A stretch of DNA of 5,242 nt from Pedobacter sp. UBA1654. GTDB lineage: Bacteria > Bacteroidota > Bacteroidia > Sphingobacteriales > Sphingobacteriaceae. Of the stretch, positions 1 through 4,425 are shown in pieces. A program made the translations under genes and the position numbers. The first letter of the stretch is position 1; each line of letters begins with the position of its first letter. The stretch lies in assembly GCA_002320935.1 (NCBI GenBank), contig DCLG01000049.1, positions 15,809 to 21,050 of the forward strand, in the 5' to 3' direction. The notes beneath the pieces were generated by a model, which searched no databases, was not told the origin of the DNA, and saw only the letters and a list, made by a program, of their open reading frames with translations.

Positions 1-71
1 TTTTTAATTACTTAGTTGCGAATACTGGATTGAAGCGGCTTCTGGATAAATATGCTAAAGCGATCCAATAG
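1..71 (+). CDS. C-terminal end of an unidentified protein (partial, 5' end outside window)
   Basis: Reading from base 3 gives an open frame of 22 codons ending in TAG at 69-71. The peptide runs FNYLVANTG then LKRLLDKYAKAIQ, which looks like a real amphipathic, Lys-rich C-terminal helix and not random translation. The stop is followed 14 bases later by a terminator-like hairpin, consistent with the end of a gene. I do not recognise the family from so short a tail. It may be chance, because an open frame of 22 codons at a window edge is weak evidence. Confidence 0.5.
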   Translation, partial: FNYLVANTGLKRLLDKYAKAIQ

Positions 72-85
72 AATAGATGGGTCGC

Positions 86-114
86 AGCAAACTGGGCGGT
101 TTGCTATTATTCTT
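86..114 (+). terminator. Probable intrinsic terminator of the upstream gene
   Basis: A 7-bp perfect stem, AGCAAAC (86-92) with GTTTGCT (99-105), closes a 6-base loop and is followed by a T-rich but interrupted tail (106-114). It lies 14 bases after the preceding stop codon and before the xseA promoter. The stem is short and the tail imperfect, so termination may be only partial. Confidence 0.5.
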
Positions 115-123
115 AGTATTTAA

Positions 124-156
124 CTTGTGAGATTTGATCTATTATAGTTAGATTTG
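124..156 (+). promoter_or_regulatory. Bacteroidota-type promoter for xseAB
   Basis: TAGATTTG at 149-156 matches the Bacteroidota -7 consensus TAnnTTTG exactly. CTTG at 124-127, 21 bases upstream, resembles the -33 element TTTG. Transcription would start near 162-164, about 20 bases before the proposed TTG start at 184. The site is called by consensus only. Confidence 0.5.
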
Positions 157-167
157 ATAGGATCACC

Positions 168-175
168 AGAGGAAG
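168..175 (+). promoter_or_regulatory. Ribosome binding site deciding the xseA TTG start
   Basis: AGAGGAAG is a purine-rich Shine-Dalgarno-like run whose AGGA core ends 10 bases before TTG at 184. It is the only good ribosome site upstream of the conserved MEKHIRLSEL start. It lies downstream of the predicted transcription start. Confidence 0.55.
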
Positions 176-183
176 AGTTAGCA

Positions 184-1530
184 TTGGAAAAACACATCAG
201 ACTTTCAGAACTTACGGCAAGACTTCAACGAAACATTGAGGCATCCTTTGGGAGTCATGCGTTCTGGGTGGTTGCTGATGTGACCAATCACACCTATAAG
301 GCTTCAAATAACTACCATTACTTTGAGCTTGTAGAAAAGGAGCCATTGTCTTCCAGGATCGTTGCAAAAATTGCCGGTCGGGCCTGGGGTGCCGGTGCCT
401 TAAAAATTTCCAGCTTTGAGCAAGCTACGGGCCAGCGTTTCAGCAACAACGTGCATGTGTTAGTCCTGGTGATGGTACAGTATTCACCAGCATTTGGACT
501 ACAGCTAAATCTCCTGGATATTGATACCAGCTTTACACTTGGACAATTTGAGAAGATGCGTTTGGCTACGCTGGAAATGTTGCTTGAACGAAATCCAGAT
601 TTCATCCAGAAAGTTGGTGATCATTATCGAACCAGAAATAAAGAGCAGGTTTTAAAGCCGATAATTCAGTACATAGCGGTTCTTAGTTCAGATACTTCGG
701 CCGGATATCAGGATTTTCGCCATACGCTGGAGTATAATCCCTGGAATTACCGTTTCAAGGTTGATGACTACTTTACTGCAGTACAAGGTGAAACTAATGC
801 CCGTAATTTGGTGGCCAGGCTTGTTGAGATTTATGAATCCGGGAAACCCTATGATGCCGTTATTTTAATCAGAGGGGGAGGTGCCCAAACGGACTTTCTG
901 ATCTTTGATAATTATGATCTCAGTCGGGCCATTGCGAAGTTTCCTATCCCGGTGATCACAGGGATAGGTCATCAGAAAAATGAAACGATTTGTGACCTGA
1001 TGGCGAATACTGCTTTGAAAACACCGACCAAAGTTGCAGAGTTCATCCTTGCGAATAACAGGGTATTTGAAGAAAAGCTGATCCAGGCGCAGAAACGGAT
1101 CATCATAAAAACGCAACAGACCTTCCAGTTGCATCAGCGGCGACTCGCTACTATAAAGTCCTATTTTGTGGGTGATGTACTTGTGCTTTTACAGCACCTT
1201 CAAAGTGCATTGTCCAGACTTTCGGGTTCGATACTTGTTGTGCCTGGCATGTTATTGCAAAGTAAAGAGAGGGCATTGCGTCAGCAGCAAAAAGAGTTGG
1301 CAGAAACCTCTTCAGACCTCCTGCTCCAGCAGGCTTCTAAGCTAAAGCTTTATGAAACCATGGTCAGGTTAATGGATCCTGTGCATATTCTGCGAAAAGG
1401 ATTTGCGATGATCAGGGTAGATGATAAGATACTTACAAATGAAGACCTGCTACGGCCGGGAATGAAGATTACCATTGAACGTGCGTCAGAAGAAATAGAA
1501 GCAGTTGTTACATCAAGTCAGGAGCGATAA
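184..1530 (+). CDS. xseA: Exodeoxyribonuclease VII large subunit
   Basis: XseA is the catalytic subunit of exonuclease VII, a cytoplasmic enzyme that cuts single-stranded DNA processively from both ends into oligonucleotides. It acts in mismatch, recombination and crosslink repair. The 448-residue product is close to the E. coli length. In order it has an N-terminal OB-fold (about 1-115), a nuclease core (about 130-300), a long Gln/Lys-rich coiled-coil region (about 290-390), and the typical C-terminal segment with DPVHILRKGFA and a final beta-rich part (about 395-446). Core motifs seen are D177 in GYQDF, FTAVQG (197-202), RGGG (230-233) and GIGHQ with H263. These match E. coli D155, R205 and H238. 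The fourth E. coli catalytic position, D241, is Asn266 here. I chose the TTG at 184 because AGAGGAAG lies at 168-175 and the protein then begins MEKHIRLSEL, as in relatives. An in-frame TTG at 154 falls inside the -7 promoter box. The gene is co-transcribed with xseB. Confidence 0.95.
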   Translation: MEKHIRLSELTARLQRNIEASFGSHAFWVVADVTNHTYKASNNYHYFELVEKEPLSSRIVAKIAGRAWGAGALKISSFEQATGQRFSNNVHVLVLVMVQYSPAFGLQLNLLDIDTSFTLGQFEKMRLATLEMLLERNPDFIQKVGDHYRTRNKEQVLKPIIQYIAVLSSDTSAGYQDFRHTLEYNPWNYRFKVDDYFTAVQGETNARNLVARLVEIYESGKPYDAVILIRGGGAQTDFLIFDNYDLSRAIAKFPIPVITGIGHQKNETICDLMANTALKTPTKVAEFILANNRVFEEKLIQAQKRIIIKTQQTFQLHQRRLATIKSYFVGDVLVLLQHLQSALSRLSGSILVVPGMLLQSKERALRQQQKELAETSSDLLLQQASKLKLYETMVRLMDPVHILRKGFAMIRVDDKILTNEDLLRPGMKITIERASEEIEAVVTSSQER

Positions 1531-1736
1531 TGGAAAATTTGAACTATGAGTCAGCATTCAAGGAGCTGGAAGAAATTACGAGAGCAATAGAAAATGAAGC
1601 TGTTTCAGTGGATGTTTTGTCAGAAAAGGTAAAGCGTGCTTCTTTCCTGATAGACTTTTGCCAGCAGAAACTTCGGCAGACAGAAGATGAGGTTGGTAAG
1701 ATTATCAGGCAAATTGAAGGGAATACCAACGAATAG
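1530..1736 (+). CDS. xseB: Exodeoxyribonuclease VII small subunit
   Basis: XseB is the small helical subunit of exonuclease VII. Several copies bind the coiled-coil region of XseA and are needed for stable activity. The 68-residue product fits the family's usual size. It shows the family pattern: YESAFKELEEI near residues 6-16, an acidic heptad-rich helix, then a second helix with FLIDFCQQKLRQTEDEV (about 39-55). Its ATG overlaps the xseA stop in TAATG (1528-1532). AGGAG at 1520-1524 lies within the end of xseA with 5-base spacing, so translation is probably coupled. The gene order xseA-xseB as an overlapping pair supports both calls. A strong hairpin terminator begins 18 bases after the stop. 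Confidence 0.93.
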   Translation: MENLNYESAFKELEEITRAIENEAVSVDVLSEKVKRASFLIDFCQQKLRQTEDEVGKIIRQIEGNTNE

Positions 1737-1754
1737 TTGGCAATGGCTCAAATA

Positions 1755-1787
1755 AAAAGCGGGAGAAAATTATTTTCTCCCGCTTTT
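1755..1787. terminator. Bidirectional intrinsic terminator between xseB and the yceI-family gene
   Basis: A perfect 15-bp stem (1755-1769 with 1773-1787) has a 3-base loop TTA. The stem has a GC-rich middle (GCGGGAG/CTCCCGC), an A-run on the left flank and a T-run on the right flank, so it can terminate transcription in both directions. It sits between two convergent genes, 18 bases after xseB and 28 bases after the minus-strand gene's stop. Confidence 0.9.
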
Positions 1788-1815
1788 ACAGGTATGCTAT
1801 AGTATGCTTGCAGTA

Positions 1816-2397
1816 TTACTGCTTTACGAACTCCGTGTTGGCACTAAGTACAACCTCGTCGCTTAGCATTGCGTTTGGATATTTTGCTCCAAAATTGAAA
1901 TCAGATCTTTTAATTGTACCCGAAACTTTGAAACCCGCGATGGTCTTTTTAGATTGTGGGTTGGTGATTACACCTCTAAGGGTTGCATCAAGAGTAACGG
2001 GTTTAGTTACACCATGGAAAGTCAAATTTCCAGCAACTTTGTATTTATTTCCAGCTACTTTCTTAACCGAAGTACTCTTGAAAGTAAGCTTAGGGTATTT
2101 GGCAGCATCAAAGAAGTCCTCATTTACAAGGTGTTGATCTCTCTTTTCGTTCTCAGTGTTTACAGAGGCAACGTCTGCACTCAACTCAACAACTGCATCT
2201 GTGAAGTCTTCCTTTGAAGCTGTAATTTTAGCATCAAAGTTTTTGAATGAACCTTCCACATCTGAAACCATTAAGTGGGTAATTTCAAAACCTAGTTTTG
2301 AATGTGCTTTGTCTACCAGCCAGGTAGTTGACTGAATGCCCTTAAAACCAAAAAGTGTGGTTGCAACCAGGACGAATAATAATGATAGTTTTTTCAT
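1816..2397 (-). CDS. Secreted YceI family (lipocalin-like, lipid-binding fold) protein
   Basis: The 193-residue product belongs to the YceI family. These proteins form a lipocalin-like beta-barrel, and some members bind long isoprenoid or amphiphilic lipids in the periplasm. An N-terminal signal peptide is visible: MKK, a hydrophobic core at about 4-16, then a small/polar stretch before W26. The cleavage site is not clear-cut. Family features follow: WLVDKAHSKLGFEITHL (26-42), GSFKNFDAKI, the EKRDQHLVNEDFFDAAKYP block (about 83-101), GNLTFHGVTKPV, and the closing SDFNFGAK with LSDEVVLSA. The length matches single-domain members. The gene is convergent with xseAB and divergent from the PAP2 gene. 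The minus-strand leader holds CATATTTG (plus-strand 2415-2422), one base off the -7 consensus, but I see no good -33 partner. The specific ligand cannot be inferred, although stress-related and quinone-related roles are described for some relatives. Confidence 0.92.
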   Translation of the reverse strand: MKKLSLLFVLVATTLFGFKGIQSTTWLVDKAHSKLGFEITHLMVSDVEGSFKNFDAKITASKEDFTDAVVELSADVASVNTENEKRDQHLVNEDFFDAAKYPKLTFKSTSVKKVAGNKYKVAGNLTFHGVTKPVTLDATLRGVITNPQSKKTIAGFKVSGTIKRSDFNFGAKYPNAMLSDEVVLSANTEFVKQ

Positions 2398-2447
2398 CTG
2401 AATTTAATTTGCGACAAATATGGAGTAAAATTTTTCATATCGTATTG

Positions 2448-2472
2448 ATGTATGTTAAGAAACATTATACAT
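2448..2472. repeat. Inverted repeat in the divergent yceI/PAP2 intergenic region
   Basis: ATGTATGTT (2448-2456) and AAC...ATACAT (2461-2472) form an interrupted inverted repeat: 6 outer base pairs, 3 unpaired bases on the right side, then 3 inner base pairs around AAGA. It lies directly upstream of the predicted PAP2 -7 box and covers its -33 region. It could be an operator for one or both genes, or chance in AT-rich DNA. Confidence 0.3.
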
Positions 2473-2481
2473 CTATTTTTG
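2451..2481 (+). promoter_or_regulatory. Bacteroidota-type promoter for the PAP2 gene
   Basis: TATTTTTG at 2474-2481 is an exact match to TAnnTTTG. TATG at 2451-2454, 19 bases upstream, is one base off the -33 TTTG. The predicted transcription start is about 2487-2490, giving a leader of roughly 35 bases. Two TATAGC hexamers (2482-2487 and 2492-2497) lie at the start region, spaced exactly 10 bp. Confidence 0.5.
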
Positions 2482-2524
2482 TATAGCAATATATAGCTTA
2501 GTAAATCCCGACGTTTAAGAAATT

Positions 2525-3262
2525 ATGAGTAAAATAACTACCCTGATCTTTGTCCTGTTCTTTCCATTTTGCATTTCTGCCCAGGAGCTTGATACGATAT
2601 CTGCTCCGAAGAAAGTTGGGATCAGGCCGTTCATAGTGCCGGCCGCATTTATAGGTTATGGTGTAGTAGCAAAAAGCGACAATTTTCTGAATCGGTTTGA
2701 TAAGCACATTCAGCGGCAACTACACACCTCTAATCCTGAACCCTCAGAATTAACGGAAGATATTCTTCGTTATACACCTGCGGTAATGGTTTATGGACTT
2801 AATCTGGCAGGGGTAAAAGGTAAGCATAACCTGGTAGATGCTTCTGGAATTTACCTGTTGTCGAATGTGATCATGGGCGTGACCGTAAAAACAACCAAGG
2901 AACTTACGCAGCATACCCGTCCTGACGGTTCAGACAACCATTCTTTCCCATCGGGGCATTCGAGTGCGGCATTTGCTTCGGCAGAGTTTCTAAGGCAAGA
3001 GTATAGGGATGTATCTCCCTGGTACGGGTATGCCGGATATACGATTGCTGCAGCGACTGGTGTTTTAAGGCTGAGAAATAATAAGCATTGGTTTGGTGAT
3101 GTAGTGGCCGGGGCGGGTTTTGGTATCCTGTCTACAAAGGCAGCATACCTGTTGTATCCTGAGGTTAAAAAGCTCTTTAAGGGGAAGAAATCATCATCGT
3201 ATACCATTCTTCCTTCATATCATCAAAATCGTATGAGCTTGAATTTCAACGCATCTTTTTAA
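2525..3262 (+). CDS. Exported PAP2 (type 2 phosphatidic acid phosphatase) family protein
   Basis: This 245-residue protein has a signal peptide (hydrophobic 4-18, likely cut after ISA at 17-19) and the full PAP2 catalytic set. Motif 1 is K125-x6-R132-P133, motif 2 is PSGH (142-145), and motif 3 is R182-x5-H188-x3-D192. In this family H188 is the phosphoryl-accepting nucleophile and H145 the acid/base. The usual Ser before the motif-3 Arg is Leu181 here. Several moderately hydrophobic segments (about 36-48, 104-121, 167-181, 193-210) suggest membrane association with the active site facing the periplasm. PAP2 relatives dephosphorylate lipid phosphates such as undecaprenyl pyrophosphate, phosphatidate or lipid A phosphates. 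The substrate here is unknown. The last residues, NRMSLNFNASF, alternate and end in Phe, like an outer-membrane beta-strand. The gene has its own promoter and is divergent from the yceI-family gene. The Shine-Dalgarno site is weak. Confidence 0.9.
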   Translation: MSKITTLIFVLFFPFCISAQELDTISAPKKVGIRPFIVPAAFIGYGVVAKSDNFLNRFDKHIQRQLHTSNPEPSELTEDILRYTPAVMVYGLNLAGVKGKHNLVDASGIYLLSNVIMGVTVKTTKELTQHTRPDGSDNHSFPSGHSSAAFASAEFLRQEYRDVSPWYGYAGYTIAAATGVLRLRNNKHWFGDVVAGAGFGILSTKAAYLLYPEVKKLFKGKKSSSYTILPSYHQNRMSLNFNASF

Positions 3263-3295
3263 TATTCTTGAAATTATAATGCTCAGCGTGGGTTT

Positions 3296-3315
3296 AAATC
3301 AGGGTTTCCTGATTT
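3296..3315. repeat. Perfect hairpin-forming inverted repeat ahead of the response regulator
   Basis: AAATCAGG (3296-3303) and CCTGATTT (3308-3315) form a perfect 8-bp stem around a GTTT loop. It begins 33 bases after the PAP2 stop. No T-run follows, so it is not a standard terminator for the PAP2 gene. It could be a weak or factor-assisted terminator, an RNA 3'-end stabiliser, or an operator for the downstream response regulator. Confidence 0.45.
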
Positions 3316-3327
3316 GTGGCAAAATAG

Positions 3328-3337
3328 TTGTATACAA
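3328..3337. promoter_or_regulatory. 10-bp perfect palindrome upstream of the response regulator
   Basis: TTGTATACAA is self-complementary and ends 24 bases before the ATG at 3362. It is a possible dimeric-protein binding site. No clear TAnnTTTG promoter is visible between 3263 and 3361, so its position relative to a start of transcription is unknown. Confidence 0.2.
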
Positions 3338-3361
3338 AATATAAAAATGTTAATTTCGAAT

Positions 3362-3769
3362 ATGATCAGAAGAATACATGTACTTGAGGATGACAGTGAC
3401 ATCAGAGATGTTATAGAATATTTGTTAAAGGATGAAGGATATGAGTTACAATTATCTTCTTCATTCAGTGAGTTAAAAAGTAAGTTGAAAGATTCTTTAC
3501 CAGATCTTTTCTTAGTTGATGTGATGCTTCCGGATGGTAATGGCATTGAGATTTGTACTGATCTTAAGAATGACATGTTTACTAAACACATCCCAGTGAT
3601 TGTTATGTCTGCGAACCCTAGAAGTAAGCAACTTAGTACACAGGCAAGTGCTGACGACTATATCAGTAAGCCATTTGATGTGGATGATGTAGTTAGACGT
3701 ATCGATCAGCTATTAGACAAAAAAGGTACAAAAGCAAACCCTGGCTCAACAGCTGAAGAGATTGCTTAG
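3362..3769 (+). CDS. Stand-alone receiver-domain response regulator (CheY/Spo0F-like)
   Basis: This 135-residue protein consists of one receiver domain with no DNA-binding or enzymatic output domain. Receiver landmarks are the acidic pocket E9-D10-D11, phospho-acceptor D53 in LVDVMLPDGNG, switch Ser83 in VIVMSAN, and K103-P104 in YISKPF. A short Lys/Gly/Ser-rich tail follows at about 119-135. It would take phosphate from a histidine kinase and pass a signal by protein contact or as a phosphorelay step. No kinase or other two-component gene is in the window, so its partner is unknown. I chose ATG at 3362 because MIRRIHVLEDD is the normal start of beta-strand 1. Upstream in-frame starts (ATG 3347, TTG 3314) would add a non-conserved extension. 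Its GC by hand count is about 36%, against about 50% for the next gene, so it differs from its right-hand neighbour in base composition. Confidence 0.9.
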   Translation: MIRRIHVLEDDSDIRDVIEYLLKDEGYELQLSSSFSELKSKLKDSLPDLFLVDVMLPDGNGIEICTDLKNDMFTKHIPVIVMSANPRSKQLSTQASADDYISKPFDVDDVVRRIDQLLDKKGTKANPGSTAEEIA

Positions 3770-3791
3770 GACAACTTGTAATTATATGAAT

Positions 3792-3826
3792 AAAGCCTGC
3801 ATCATCGATGCAGGCTTTTATTTTTA
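3792..3826 (+). terminator. Intrinsic terminator of the response regulator gene
   Basis: A perfect 12-bp stem (3792-3803 with 3807-3818) has the core GCCTGCATC/GATGCAGGC, a 3-base ATC loop and a T-rich tail (TATTTTTA). It lies 22 bases after the stop. It isolates the response regulator from the following gene. Confidence 0.92.
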
Positions 3827-3852
3827 CTTAGCATTTTGACACTGTGCGGCGG

Positions 3853-3883
3853 TTTGTTGTTTTAGCCGGTTTTGATAATTGTG
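3853..3883 (+). promoter_or_regulatory. Possible promoter for the DinB-like gene
   Basis: TTTG at 3853-3856 and TAATTGTG at 3876-3883 are separated by 19 bases. The second box is one base off TAnnTTTG. The start of transcription would fall about 9 bases before the ATG at 3899, giving a very short leader. Because the preceding terminator is strong, some promoter must lie in 3827-3898. Confidence 0.35.
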
Positions 3884-3898
3884 ATAACTAAACGGAAT

Positions 3899-4417
3899 AT
3901 GTCTGAAGAACCTGAAGTTTGGCAACGTGGGCCATTGCCGGGAATTAGCCCAATGTTACAGCCTGTAGGGCATGCTTTATTGCAGGCACGAGAAGAAGTT
4001 GGAGGTTACATGAAGGAATTTCCATTATCCTTGTTGTGGGAAAGGCCTGCAGGTCTGGCCGCTCCGGGATTTCACCTGCAGCACCTAAGTGGTGTACTCG
4101 ATCGGGTGTTTACCTATGCGCGTGGAGAGAAACTGAACGAATTTCAGTTTGGGCAGCTTGATGCTGAAGGGAAAGATATACCTGCAGGATTAACGGTGGC
4201 AGCACTTGTAGAACGATTTAACGAGCAGGTAGATATTGCAATGGAACAACTTAGGAGTACCCCGGAGGAGATTCTCGCTGAATACCGTGGGGTGGGTAGG
4301 GCCGGACTTCCGTCGACGGTAATTGGCTTGCTGGTTCATGGAGCGGAACATACAATGCGGCATGTTGGGCAATTGATGGTTACCGTAAGGGTCTTGCAGC
4401 ATGGAGTAGTCAGATAG
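3899..4417 (+). CDS. DinB/YfiT-family four-helix-bundle putative metalloenzyme
   Basis: The 172-residue product fits the DinB/YfiT-like superfamily: four-helix bundles with a three-histidine metal site, here unrelated to DNA polymerase IV. Candidate ligands are His59 or His62 in GFHLQHLSGVLDRV, and His151 with His155 in HGAEHTMRHVGQ near the C-terminus. The HxxxHxGQ pattern is characteristic of the family. The usual small-residue and acidic segments between helices are present, and the length is typical. Relatives include damage-inducible proteins of unknown activity and thiol (bacillithiol, mycothiol) transferases or isomerases. The substrate here cannot be told from sequence. I chose ATG at 3899, since an upstream TTG at 3872 would overlap the probable promoter. 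The gene is convergent with dnaE2, with only 8 bases between stop codons. Bacterial DinB-fold proteins are often stress-linked, but no damage-response box was seen upstream. Confidence 0.85.
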   Translation: MSEEPEVWQRGPLPGISPMLQPVGHALLQAREEVGGYMKEFPLSLLWERPAGLAAPGFHLQHLSGVLDRVFTYARGEKLNEFQFGQLDAEGKDIPAGLTVAALVERFNEQVDIAMEQLRSTPEEILAEYRGVGRAGLPSTVIGLLVHGAEHTMRHVGQLMVTVRVLQHGVVR

Positions 4418-4425
4418 ATAGCTTT

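Noticed and set aside
154..183. Ten extra N-terminal codons of xseA starting at TTG 154
   Set aside because: They lie in the -7 promoter box and the ribosome site region, and precede the conserved MEKHIRLSEL start.
318..1134. Minus-strand open frames of 95 and 89 residues
   Set aside because: They are shadows inside xseA, whose frame carries the conserved catalytic motifs. No promoter or ribosome site supports them.
1793..1807. Short direct repeat TATGC-TATAG-TATGC after the bidirectional terminator
   Set aside because: Two 5-base copies in AT-rich spacer are expected by chance, and nothing else suggests a function.
1808..2217. Overlapping plus-strand open frames of 109 and 87 residues
   Set aside because: Both are antisense to the yceI-family gene, which has clear family motifs along its full length. 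Their peptides look like no known family.
2851..3207. Minus-strand open frame of 118 residues within the PAP2 gene
   Set aside because: It is antisense to the catalytic motif region of PAP2 and has a Cys/Pro/Ser-rich composition typical of reverse-strand translation.
3899..4417. Reading the DinB-like protein as DNA polymerase IV
   Set aside because: Pol IV (also called DinB) is about 350 residues with Y-family polymerase motifs. This protein is 172 residues with the HxxxHxGQ metal-site pattern of the unrelated DinB/YfiT fold.
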